From Verrucomicrobia bacterium UBA1727 (lineage in GTDB: Bacteria > Verrucomicrobiota > Kiritimatiellia > RFP12 > UBA1067): a stretch of DNA of 16,753 nt. Made by a program: the position numbers and the translations under genes. The notes under the pieces were generated by a model. It had not been told where the DNA came from and searched no databases. It saw only the letters and a list, made by a program, of their open reading frames with translations. The stretch lies in the NCBI GenBank assembly GCA_002315875.1, contig DCIL01000050.1:1-16753 (forward strand). Direction: 5' to 3'. This document shows, piece by piece, positions 7,575 to 14,950 of the stretch (its first letter is position 1; every line of letters begins with the position of its first letter).

Positions 7575-8086
7575 TCATCCTTTTGGCATCGGCGGTAATG
7601 GCTTTGCGAATGGCGCTCGGATCCGACGCGGATTGGACGATGGAGCGTCAGCTCAAGGGCTCGGATAGGATGCTGGTATCGTCCGGCACCGTGCATTGCG
7701 CGATGGGTACGGGCATCGTATGGAAGACCACGTTCCCGTTTGAGTCGTCCGTCACCATGACCACCAATTCTATGGTCTTTGTCGATGAGGACGGCACCCG
7801 CGTAAAACCGCTTTCCGATCTTCCGTATTATGCGGAAATCCGCGAACGCACCGATGCCTTCGCGGCGGGGAATGAAAAGGCGTTCGAGGGGATTTTCGAT
7901 CTCACTCGCGAAGAGCGTGAAGACGGTGGATGGAAACTCGTCTTCGAGCCGGAGTTTTCGAAGATGAAGATGTTGGTGCGGTCCGTCGAGATTACCGGTG
8001 CCGCGTTGCCGACCAACGTCGTGATGCAGGCGGGCGACGGAAGCGTTTCGAAAATTTCCTTCCGGGAGAAGGCGCATGCTCGCTAA
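7571..8086 (+). CDS. LolA-like outer-membrane lipid/lipoprotein carrier
   Basis: A 171-residue protein with a short hydrophobic N-terminus (MIILLASAVMALRMALG) that looks like a signal peptide. Next come LolA-fold features: a strand-rich core with SGTVHCAMGTGIVWKTTFPFESSVTMT, then an acidic middle and a repeating strand pattern to the end (KLVFEPEF, VRSVEITG, NVVMQAGDG). Periplasmic LolA-like proteins are a regular part of aryl-polyene clusters and are thought to carry the product, or a lipid bearing it, to the outer membrane. The ATG at 7571 overlaps the previous stop by four bases (ATGA), and GGAGAC lies just upstream. The gene ends 11 bases inside the exporter gene, so the two are probably co-translated. 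It lacks a lipobox. Confidence 0.78.
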   Translation: MIILLASAVMALRMALGSDADWTMERQLKGSDRMLVSSGTVHCAMGTGIVWKTTFPFESSVTMTTNSMVFVDEDGTRVKPLSDLPYYAEIRERTDAFAAGNEKAFEGIFDLTREEREDGGWKLVFEPEFSKMKMLVRSVEITGAALPTNVVMQAGDGSVSKISFREKAHAR

Positions 8087-10580
8087 TCTCCTGTTGGCGA
8101 CACTGGCCTTCGCCTTTACGATCAAGACGTCAATTTACGATATGGTCGGCATGTCGTCCACCGAGGCGATGTCCGAACTTCGGTCGGGTACGGACGATAA
8201 GGTCGTGTTGATCTGCACCTCGTCGAAGGCGGAGCGCTCACGCCAGGTGGTGATGGACTTTCTCAAGGCGCTGCCAATGGAATACGTCCTGTCCGAGGAT
8301 CGCGATTCGCTGCCTGATGCTTCGCTTTTAGCGGACAAGGTGTGTCATGAGGATGCGGAGCTGCTCAGCACGAAGGAAGGGCGCGCGAAGATCGCGAAGA
8401 AGGCAATCCGTCGCTACGTCTCGTCTCCAATGCCGCCCATGTTCAGTCCCGCCGAAGATCCGTTCTGCCTTAAGGAACGCTTCCTTGCCTCGCTCGCTTC
8501 GGATAGAGTGGCCATACAAACTTTCACGCTGCCGCCTGCAGTCGTGGGAGACATCGACCGACTGATAGACGTGGTGGACGATCTGCGCGGCAGAATCGCC
8601 GCGGCGAATGCCGCGAGTGCGGGCGGCAGCGAGTTCGTGCTGTCGATGACCGGCGTACCTGTCCATACTGCGATTACCGCCGGCGAATGTCGGCGGCAGA
8701 TCGGATATCTTACCTGGTTTTCGCTTGCCTTCATCGCCTTGCTGTCCGTCTTCGTCTTCAGGTCCGTAAAGTGGATTCCGCTTTTGGCGCTCTCGCTCGC
8801 CGTTTCGTGTCTCGCGGGCGCCGCGGCGCTCTTTCTCTGTTTCGATTCGGTGCATCTGATGACGCTCGTATTCGGCACGACCGTTCTTGGACTCGTCATC
8901 GATTACTCTTTTCACTGGTTGCTTTCTCCGAAGCGCGATTCGGCACTTCGCCGGAATCTCGTCGTGTCCTGGCTTACTACTGAGATTTCGCTTCTGCCGC
9001 TCATCCTGTCCACCCTGCCGGTGCTGCGTCAGACCGCGGTTTTTCTCGCAGTGGCCTTGGCGGCGGCATTGGCTTTCGTGTTGCTCGCTTATCCGAAGAA
9101 GACGAAAGCGATTACTTTTCCCCTATTAACTTTTCCCCTATTAACTTTTTCCCTTTTCCTTTTTCCTTTTTCCTTTCTTCACGGTTGTTCTCCCGTCCAA
9201 ACTAATCCCGCGTCCATCTATCATTCGCCGGAGGAACTTGCGGCGGCGGATCGGATGCTTGCGGAGAAGTGGATGACAGGGGCGGGCGCGTCGGAGGATA
9301 TTGCGAAATTGTATGCGGAGCAAGGAGAGAAGGTCAAGGCAGCGCTCGGACTCAAGGAAATCAGGTTCGTCCGTCCTGTCGCCGCGAAAGGTCCGCGGCA
9401 GCAACTCGAGAAATTGCTGAACGAACTTACGAGGGAGACGCTAGAGCGACTTTCGGTTGCGCTCGTCATGATGTTCTTCGCATTGCTTTTCTTTTTCAGA
9501 AGGCGAGCCGTCCGCACCTTCTTGCCGTCCGCTCTCGCCTTGGGAGCGATGTTTGCGATCGTTCTTCTTAGCGAGGGCGTAGTCAATCTCTTCCATTTGC
9601 TGGCAATGTTTCTATTGGCGGGAATGAGTATTGATTATACCGTCTTCCTTCATAACGGAGGCAAGGAGGCAAGAAGACCTGCCGCCTGTTCGCTCTTCAC
9701 TTCGATGGCTGGCTTCGGGGCGCTCTATTTCGTTTCCTTCCCCGTAGTCAGTGCCTTCGGACTTGTCCTCGGCCTCGGCCTGCCGCTTTCCTTCGTGCTG
9801 GCGCTGGCGCTCGCTCCGCGGTTGCCCAAGGACGAGGAATCGGTAGAGAAGGCGGTCTCGCCGATTGGACTTGAAATTCTCTTTCTCGTCTATCGCCTGT
9901 TCGGATTGTCTTTCCTGCATGGTTGTGCTGCCGCGGTCGGTGCGACGATATGGTGCTGTTCTGGAAGCGTCCGCAGTTCTTCGCCGCGGCTTAGAAAGGT
10001 TATCAACTTCACGCGTTCACTGGCGGACAAGCTCGTGGTGATGGCGGGAGGACGTCGTTTGCCCAAGGTGGTTGCCGAGGGATCGGAAGACGCGCAGGCC
10101 TTCATAGCGGACGTTCAATCTGGGAAGGGGGTGTTCGTCTTGTCGTCCCACGTCGGCACGATTGAAGTGTTGACGGCGCTCGGTGAATGCAGTCGCACGT
10201 TCCACGCTTGGATGGATTTTGATCGAACGGGAGTGTTCAATCGATTCTATCTCAACCATGCGAAGCGCAATCTGGTGGTGATTCATCCGATTTCCGAATT
10301 CGGAATGGGGACGGTTTTCGAGGCGGGAGATTACATTGACGGCGGTGATTGTCTTCTGATGGCGGGAGATCGCGGGGACGGAGCTTTTAGCTTTGCCGCG
10401 GCGTTTGATCATCCGATATATTTCGTATCTTGTATCGCCGAGCGTGATGGACACTACAAGGTGGTCGTCCATCGATTGCCGCAAGAGCGCAAGGCGATGA
10501 AGAACAAGTACGACGAGATCCTCAGCTCTCTGATTGCGATTTATCCCGAACAACATTACGTCTGGAATGACAATAAATGA
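8076..10580 (+). CDS. MMPL/RND-type exporter fused to an LpxL-like acyltransferase
   Basis: An 834-residue fusion. Residues 1-585 form a two-half MMPL exporter: TM1 at the N-terminus, a periplasmic loop to ~210, and TM2-6 at ~211-342, including the TTVLGLVIDYSFHWLL helix. A seventh segment at ~350-370 is encoded by a repeat tract. A short loop of ~80 residues and TM8-12 at ~460-583 follow, including LAGMSIDYTVFLH. Residues ~595-834 are a lysophospholipid acyltransferase-like domain: YRLFG, FTRSLADKLVVMAGGRR, His692-x4-Glu697 in SSHVGTIEVL, and GDRGDGAF. In usual aryl-polyene clusters the exporter and this acyltransferase are separate or arranged differently. The transporter part is short for the family (usually ~770 aa). 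GGGAGAAGG precedes the ATG. The job inferred is moving the polyene lipid across the inner membrane, with acylation of its lipid anchor. Confidence 0.85.
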   Translation: MLANLLLATLAFAFTIKTSIYDMVGMSSTEAMSELRSGTDDKVVLICTSSKAERSRQVVMDFLKALPMEYVLSEDRDSLPDASLLADKVCHEDAELLSTKEGRAKIAKKAIRRYVSSPMPPMFSPAEDPFCLKERFLASLASDRVAIQTFTLPPAVVGDIDRLIDVVDDLRGRIAAANAASAGGSEFVLSMTGVPVHTAITAGECRRQIGYLTWFSLAFIALLSVFVFRSVKWIPLLALSLAVSCLAGAAALFLCFDSVHLMTLVFGTTVLGLVIDYSFHWLLSPKRDSALRRNLVVSWLTTEISLLPLILSTLPVLRQTAVFLAVALAAALAFVLLAYPKKTKAITFPLLTFPLLTFSLFLFPFSFLHGCSPVQTNPASIYHSPEELAAADRMLAEKWMTGAGASEDIAKLYAEQGEKVKAALGLKEIRFVRPVAAKGPRQQLEKLLNELTRETLERLSVALVMMFFALLFFFRRRAVRTFLPSALALGAMFAIVLLSEGVVNLFHLLAMFLLAGMSIDYTVFLHNGGKEARRPAACSLFTSMAGFGALYFVSFPVVSAFGLVLGLGLPLSFVLALALAPRLPKDEESVEKAVSPIGLEILFLVYRLFGLSFLHGCAAAVGATIWCCSGSVRSSSPRLRKVINFTRSLADKLVVMAGGRRLPKVVAEGSEDAQAFIADVQSGKGVFVLSSHVGTIEVLTALGECSRTFHAWMDFDRTGVFNRFYLNHAKRNLVVIHPISEFGMGTVFEAGDYIDGGDCLLMAGDRGDGAFSFAAAFDHPIYFVSCIAERDGHYKVVVHRLPQERKAMKNKYDEILSSLIAIYPEQHYVWNDNK
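9114..9173 (+). repeat. Pyrimidine-rich tandem repeats inside the exporter gene
   Basis: Two identical 15-base units ACTTTTCCCCTATTA (9114-9128, 9129-9143) are followed by a decayed third copy and then a TTTTTCC heptamer repeated at 9160-9166 and 9167-9173. The 15-base unit keeps the reading frame and encodes TFPLL twice; the heptamer would not keep the frame if its copy number changed. The tract encodes most of predicted membrane segment 7. Confidence 0.9.
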
Positions 10581-10586
10581 TATAAT
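10556..10586 (+). promoter_or_regulatory. Promoter P3 for the second polyene operon
   Basis: -10 TATAAT at 10581-10586 followed by ACG, starting right after the exporter stop codon. The best -35 candidate is TTACGT (10556-10561) with a long 19-base spacer, so the -35 is weak. The -10 lies in one arm of an imperfect inverted repeat, TATAATAC (10581-10588) and GTATTGTA (10597-10604), with 8 bases between the arms. Confidence 0.6.
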
Positions 10587-10640
10587 ACGTCGTACTGTAT
10601 TGTAGTTCACTCAACCACAAATAAAGAAAGGAAATACAAA

Positions 10641-11036
10641 ATGAAGAAACTAATCGTTATGGCGGGCGCAATTGCGCTTGGTTTTGCGGCTAACGCCGGT
10701 GATTGCTGGTGGAGCTGGTGGGTCGGTGATGACAAGGCGGACAAGGAACTTTCCGGCTGTCAGCTCGGCATCGCCTGTGAGTGCAAGACGATGAACGGCG
10801 CCCAGGTCTCGCTTCTCTGGAACCGTGCAGAGAACTATCGCGGCGGTTGCCAGTTCGCGTCCGGTTACAACAATGTCAACAAGTTCGTCAATGGTCCGCA
10901 GATCGCGGTCGTCAACATTGCCCGCGAAGGCGCGGCGCTGCAGTTCGGTCTGCTGAACTGGAACAAGAAGGGCTTCCTGCCGTTCTTCCCGTTCTTCAAC
11001 TTCTCGACGAAGATGTTCGGCGATCGCAACAAGTGA
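10641..11036 (+). CDS. Small secreted protein with G-x-Q-type repeats, leader of the second operon
   Basis: A 131-residue protein with a clear signal peptide (MKKLIVMAGAIALGFAANA, cut before GDCWW). The mature part starts with a Cys/Trp cluster (CWWSWW). It then shows a repeat of about 20 residues built on G-x-Q followed by a strand and often an Asn: GCQLGIA, GAQVSLLWN, GCQFASGYN, GPQIAVVN, ALQFGLLNWN. It ends with a hydrophobic KGFLPFFPFFNFS. This resembles the LA_2272-type surface-repeat proteins of Gram-negative bacteria; that match is from memory. It has an upstream AAAGGAAA site and promoter P3 about 55 bases away. Its stop overlaps the GTG of the ketosynthase gene (GTGA), so it is translationally tied to the polyene genes. 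It is not a standard aryl-polyene component and may stand in the place usually held by a lipoprotein gene. Confidence 0.75.
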   Translation: MKKLIVMAGAIALGFAANAGDCWWSWWVGDDKADKELSGCQLGIACECKTMNGAQVSLLWNRAENYRGGCQFASGYNNVNKFVNGPQIAVVNIAREGAALQFGLLNWNKKGFLPFFPFFNFSTKMFGDRNK

Positions 11037-12103
11037 GTTGTTGCGTCCTCACTGAGTTGGGCATCGTCTCGGCTCTCGGCTGCGGTCGGGACGAGACGAT
11101 GCGCAATCTTGCCACCGGGGTTTCGCCAGGCATGAAGCCGATCGCGTTGTCCGGCGGTGAGGTTTCAGTTTTCGGTTTTGCGTGCGGATGGGACGCCTCG
11201 CGTCCGTCCGCACTTGTCGATAGTGAGACGCGCGTGGGCGCGTTGCTCGATGCGGCGATGGCGCAGTTGGATATGGAGCGACTTTCCCAGGAGGTCGATC
11301 CGAAGCGTGTCGGTGCGGTGATAGGTACGAGCAATTCCACGATGGAGGAATTTACCGATAATCCGGACAAGATCGACATGGCCTATCCCGCTGAACGCCT
11401 TCGCGACAAGTGGGGCGTGAAGGGTCCTTCCTGGAGCGTTTCCACCGCCTGTTCCTCGAGTGCGAAGGTCTTCGCCTCGGCGCGGATGTTGCTTGAAAAC
11501 GACGTTTGCGACGCGGTGGTGGTCGGTGGAGTCGATGCCTTCACGCGGACGGTCGTGGAGGGTTTTCATTCGCTGGAGGCGCTTTCGCCGCGGCTCTGCC
11601 GTCCGTGTGCCGCCGATCGTGACGGCATCAATCTTGGTGAAGGTGCCGCGTTGTTTATTCTGCGGCGGGCGAAGGATGTTGCTTCCGCTTCGGCTGATCG
11701 GCGTTCTGAGGTCTGTCTGCTGGGGGTTGGCGAAAGCAGTGACGCCTATCATCTAACCGCTCCCGATCCAGAAGGCAAGGGCGCGGAAAGGTCTATGCGT
11801 GCGGCGCTGGACGATGCCGGCCTGAGACCGAGCGATATCGGTTTCGTCAATCTTCATGGTACCGGCACGACGTACAACGACTCGATGGAGCTTGCCGCGG
11901 TAGAAAGGGTCTTTGGTAGCGGAATCTGCCGCTTTTCAACGAAGCCGCTCACGGGACACTGCCTCGGTGCCGCGGGCGCGGTTGAGGCCGGACTTTGTTG
12001 GCTGGGTTTGCGCAGCCGCTCATCGTCCTGTTCGGTTCTTTCCAATTCCTTTGCGTTCGGTGGCAGTAACGCGAGCGTGATACTTGGAGTACAGGAGGCC
12101 TGA
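11033..12103 (+). CDS. Beta-ketoacyl-ACP synthase (ketosynthase 1)
   Basis: A 356-residue FabF-type ketosynthase that extends the polyene chain on an ACP. The triad is complete: Cys140 in STACSSSAK, His275 in NLHGTGTTYND and His309 in PLTGHCLGAAGA. The C-terminal NSFAFGGSNASVIL motif is present. The GTG at 11033 is chosen because the protein then starts directly with the family's first strand (VLTELGIVSALG) and overlaps the preceding stop as GTGA; no ATG fits. It is shorter than the usual ~410 residues, mainly in the segment between LCWLGLRS and SVLSNSFAFGG. The order ketosynthase-dehydratase-ketoreductase-ketosynthase from here on is that of aryl-polyene clusters. Confidence 0.9.
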   Translation: MSCCVLTELGIVSALGCGRDETMRNLATGVSPGMKPIALSGGEVSVFGFACGWDASRPSALVDSETRVGALLDAAMAQLDMERLSQEVDPKRVGAVIGTSNSTMEEFTDNPDKIDMAYPAERLRDKWGVKGPSWSVSTACSSSAKVFASARMLLENDVCDAVVVGGVDAFTRTVVEGFHSLEALSPRLCRPCAADRDGINLGEGAALFILRRAKDVASASADRRSEVCLLGVGESSDAYHLTAPDPEGKGAERSMRAALDDAGLRPSDIGFVNLHGTGTTYNDSMELAAVERVFGSGICRFSTKPLTGHCLGAAGAVEAGLCWLGLRSRSSSCSVLSNSFAFGGSNASVILGVQEA

Positions 12104-12570
12104 TGACGAACGAGCTTCCAATCTCCGAATTGCTGCCGCAGGCCGAGCCGATGGTGCTCTTGAGCGGTTACGAACTTACGGACAATCCGCATTCGGTGAA
12201 ATCATTTGTGGAGATCACGGAGCGTTCGCCGTTCTTTGAAATCGAGGCGGACGGCGTGCCTTCCTGTGTCGCCCTCGAATACATGGCTCAGACGATGGCG
12301 CTTCTTGTCGGTCTTACTCGCAAGGCGAAAGGTCTTCCGCCGCAGATTGGCTTCGTGTTGGGATCGCGCAAGTTGGAAACGTTCATTCCGTTTTTCAAGA
12401 GGGGTGAGCGATATGAGGTTGTGGCGACTTGTACTTACGAGGATGAATCTTTTGGAAGCTTTGATTGTGAAGTGATCAGGCCAGACGGCACATGCGCCGC
12501 GAAGGCGACGATGACGGCGTTTCAACCAGAGGGCGAAATGACGATGGAGAAACTTAAGGCCTATGAATAA
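12103..12570 (+). CDS. Hot-dog 3-hydroxyacyl-ACP dehydratase, aryl-polyene type
   Basis: A 155-residue hot-dog-fold protein of the COG4706 type. Motifs: ISELLPQAEPMVLLSGYEL at the N-terminus, then VPSCVALEYMAQTMALLVGL on the central helix, then IGFVLGSRKLE and FKRGERYEV. In aryl-polyene systems two different dehydratase subunits act as a pair; this one lacks the HFPG histidine motif, which is present in the fused dehydratase domain at 7329, so the two could complement each other (inference). AGGAGG lies at 12093-12098. The ATG shares one base with the ketosynthase stop, and the 3' end overlaps the ketoreductase gene by 8 bases. Confidence 0.88.
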   Translation: MTNELPISELLPQAEPMVLLSGYELTDNPHSVKSFVEITERSPFFEIEADGVPSCVALEYMAQTMALLVGLTRKAKGLPPQIGFVLGSRKLETFIPFFKRGERYEVVATCTYEDESFGSFDCEVIRPDGTCAAKATMTAFQPEGEMTMEKLKAYE

Positions 12571-13240
12571 GTATGTTATAGTCACCGGATCGAGCCGCGG
12601 CATCGGTAAGGCGATTGCCGAACGGCTGACGGCGGACGGCTTCAGGGTCGTGACGCATTCCGTGAAGTCCGGCGGAACCGATTTGCAGTTCGACATTGCG
12701 GACCGCGAGGCGGCCAAGGCGGCGCTGGAGAAGTGGATTGCCGAGAATGGGGCGCCTTACGGAGTGGTGCTCAATGCCGGTATTGCGGACGATGCACCGT
12801 TCCCTGGGATGGAGGAGTCGCAGTGGGATCGCGTGCTGAGCGCCGACCTTGATGGATTTTTCAATGTTCTTAAACCTCTGGTGCTGCCGATGGTGCAGGC
12901 GAGGGCGGGCGGACGAATCGTCGCCGTCTCGTCCATCTCGGGCGTGATTGGCAATCGCGGACAAGTCAATTATTCTGCCGCGAAGGCGGGAATCATCGGT
13001 GCGGCGAAGGCTCTGGCGGTGGAACTCGCGAAAAGAAAGATCACTGTCAACTGCGTGGCACCGGGCGTGATTGAGACCGAGATGATTGACGGCATCTTCG
13101 CCGAGGAGGTGATGAAGGCGATTCCGATGAAGCGCTTCGGACGTCCCGATGAAGTCGCCGCGGCAGTTTCGTATTTGTTTTCTGAGGGTGCGGCGTATGT
13201 GACGCGCCAGGTATTGCAGGTGAACGGAGGAATGTTCTGA
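12563..13240 (+). CDS. 3-oxoacyl-ACP reductase (FabG-type ketoreductase)
   Basis: A 225-residue short-chain dehydrogenase/reductase that would reduce the 3-ketoacyl-ACP after each extension, using NADPH. Motifs: TGSSRGIG (8-15) for the nucleotide, LNAG in the central strand, the catalytic Ser124, Tyr137 and Lys141 (in SSISG and YSAAKAG), and NCVAPGVIETEM after the fold's sixth strand. The spacing of Ser, Tyr and Lys matches FabG. The gene overlaps the dehydratase gene by 8 bases and its stop shares a base with the next ATG. The closing VTRQVLQVNGGM is typical of the family. Confidence 0.94.
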   Translation: MNKYVIVTGSSRGIGKAIAERLTADGFRVVTHSVKSGGTDLQFDIADREAAKAALEKWIAENGAPYGVVLNAGIADDAPFPGMEESQWDRVLSADLDGFFNVLKPLVLPMVQARAGGRIVAVSSISGVIGNRGQVNYSAAKAGIIGAAKALAVELAKRKITVNCVAPGVIETEMIDGIFAEEVMKAIPMKRFGRPDEVAAAVSYLFSEGAAYVTRQVLQVNGGMF

Positions 13241-14463
13241 TGCGTCGGGTGGTGATTACTGGAATGGGCATCGTCAGTTCGCTCGGACACACGGTCGATG
13301 CGGCGTTCGAACGGCTGAAGAGATTGGAGAACTGCGTGCGACGATCGGATGACCTTGCCGGTTACAAGGGACTCCAATCCTGTCTCTGGGCGCCGTGCGG
13401 CTGGACGCGTCCCGAACGCTACACGCGCAAGGTTGTGCGGACGATGAGTCCCGTTTCGGAAATGGCGCTGGACGCCACCGAGCAGGCGCTTGCGCAGGCG
13501 GGACTCGCAGATGATCCGGTTCTCAAAGGGGGACGCTGCGGCGTTGCTTACGGTTCGTGTTCTGGCGGAGTGGCGGCGAATGCCGACTTCCTTTCCATCC
13601 TCCAGAATCGCGAAGTGCGCAATGTAACGAGCGGCACTTACATCAAGATGATGCCGCAGACCTGTGCCGTTAATCTTTCGGTGCATTTCGGCACGACGGG
13701 ACGACTTCTTCCGACGGGCACGGCCTGCACTTCCGGATCGCTCGCGATCGGCGAGGCGTATGAGCAGATTCGCTACGGACTCCAGGACGTGATGATTGCC
13801 GGCGGTGCGGAGGAGTTTTCGGTTACCCAAGTTGCGGTCTTCGATACGCTCTTCGCCACTTCGCGGCGAAATGATTCACCCGAAACGACTCCGAGGGCGT
13901 TTGATGTCAATCGCGATGGACTCGTCATCGGCGACGGCGCGGCTACACTTGTTCTCGAGGAGCGTGAACATGCGCTTGCGCGCGGAGCGTCCATCCTCGC
14001 CGAAGTCGTCGGCTTTGGAATGAATACCGACGGACGTCACGTCACTCAACCGAATGCCGAGACCATGGCGATTGCGCTCAAGCTGGCACTGACGGACGCT
14101 GCAATCGATCCGTCCGCCATCGGCTATGTGAATGCCCACGGCACGGCAACCGATCTCGGCGATATCGCTGAAGGCACCGCGACATCATTCGTCTTCGGCT
14201 CGGCGAGACCTTCGGTTTCGACAATCAAAAGCTACACCGGACACACCCTCGGTGCCTGCGGAGCGATCGAAGCGGCGATGTCCGTCGAGATGATGCGCCA
14301 CGGATGGTTTGCGCCGAATCTGAATCTCGCCGATGTGGATTCGCGTTGCGGCGACAATGATTTCATCCGTGGCGAGGGACGCGCTCTCGACACCGAATAC
14401 GTGATGAGTAACAACTTCGCCTTTGGCGGAGTCAACACGTCGGTGGTGTTTAAGAAGGGTTGA
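13240..14463 (+). CDS. Beta-ketoacyl-ACP synthase (ketosynthase 2)
   Basis: A 407-residue FabF-type ketosynthase of normal length. It starts with RRVVITGMGIVSSLGHTV; the catalytic residues are Cys163 in GTACTSGSLA, His300 in NAHGTATDLGD and His335 in SYTGHTLGACGA. It ends with SNNFAFGGVNTSVVF. GGAGGA at 13226-13231 is its ribosome binding site. Aryl-polyene clusters normally carry two such ketosynthase genes plus a ketosynthase-like partner; this is probably the one closest to the main elongating enzyme. The last bases run into a 9-base tandem repeat that covers the stop codon. Confidence 0.94.
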   Translation: MRRVVITGMGIVSSLGHTVDAAFERLKRLENCVRRSDDLAGYKGLQSCLWAPCGWTRPERYTRKVVRTMSPVSEMALDATEQALAQAGLADDPVLKGGRCGVAYGSCSGGVAANADFLSILQNREVRNVTSGTYIKMMPQTCAVNLSVHFGTTGRLLPTGTACTSGSLAIGEAYEQIRYGLQDVMIAGGAEEFSVTQVAVFDTLFATSRRNDSPETTPRAFDVNRDGLVIGDGAATLVLEEREHALARGASILAEVVGFGMNTDGRHVTQPNAETMAIALKLALTDAAIDPSAIGYVNAHGTATDLGDIAEGTATSFVFGSARPSVSTIKSYTGHTLGACGAIEAAMSVEMMRHGWFAPNLNLADVDSRCGDNDFIRGEGRALDTEYVMSNNFAFGGVNTSVVFKKG

Positions 14464-14485
14464 GAAAGTTGAGAGGGTTGAGAGG
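14459..14485 (+). repeat. Nine-base tandem repeat at the ketosynthase 2 / chain-length-factor junction
   Basis: Three units GTTGAGAAA, GTTGAGAGG, GTTGAGAGG, with a decayed fourth (TTGGTGA). They cover the ketosynthase stop codon (14461-14463). The GAGAGG cores are purine-rich and could serve as ribosome binding sites for the next gene. Nine bases preserve the reading frame of that gene if translated. Confidence 0.88.
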
Positions 14486-14488
14486 TTG

Positions 14489-14950
14489 GTGAAGAAGGTC
14501 AAGATATTGGCGCGGAAGCAGTTGAAGCCGGGAGAGACACCTGACGTGGGGTTTGTTCCGCCGATGCAGCGCCGGCGACTTTCTCCTTTGCAGAAGATCT
14601 TCTTTCATCTGGCGAATTTCGAGGGCCTGCCGAGTCCGCGGCGCATCGTGTTCGCGAGTCGTGACGGCGAGGATACGCTCACGCGGCGGATTGTCGAGGA
14701 CTTCCAGCTGGACGGCACCGTCTCGCCCAATCGGTTCAGCACTTCCGTTTACAATGCCGCGCCTGGTCTTTGGAGCGTCTTCGCGAAGAACGATGCACCG
14801 TACACTGCGGTGGCGGCGGGACGCGATACGGTTAGGTGTGGACTTCTCGAGGCGTTGCTGCCGGCCGTGACACCGACGCTTTTCGTCTATGCCGAAGAGA
14901 CCGACGGCGGACATGGCTTTTCCTTCCTTTATGGGTTTGAAGCTGATTAG
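14489..14950 (+). CDS. Short ketosynthase N-domain protein (chain-length factor type)
   Basis: A 153-residue protein related to the beta-ketoacyl synthase N-terminal-like domain (PF13723) used as a chain-length-factor partner in aryl-polyene clusters. Motifs: VPPMQRRRLSPLQKIFFHLA, then IVFASRDGEDTLTRR, then VSPNRFSTSVYNAAPGLWS and TAVAAGRDTVRCGLLEALL. There is no active-site cysteine; Asn sits in the region where a ketosynthase has it, as expected for a partner that does not itself condense. No good ATG exists: the frame is open back to 14423 through the tandem repeat. GTG at 14489, after GAGAGG, is my choice; TTG at 14486 or 14507 are alternatives. It is shorter than the ~220-240 residues I expect, lacking both ends. 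It overlaps the acyltransferase gene by ~38 bases. Confidence 0.75.
   Translation: MKKVKILARKQLKPGETPDVGFVPPMQRRRLSPLQKIFFHLANFEGLPSPRRIVFASRDGEDTLTRRIVEDFQLDGTVSPNRFSTSVYNAAPGLWSVFAKNDAPYTAVAAGRDTVRCGLLEALLPAVTPTLFVYAEETDGGHGFSFLYGFEAD

Noticed and set aside
10781..11032. Extended start for ketosynthase 1
   Set aside because: The extra 84 residues read through the secreted protein gene in another frame and are Arg/Gln-rich with no homology to ketosynthases; the family starts exactly at GTG 11033.
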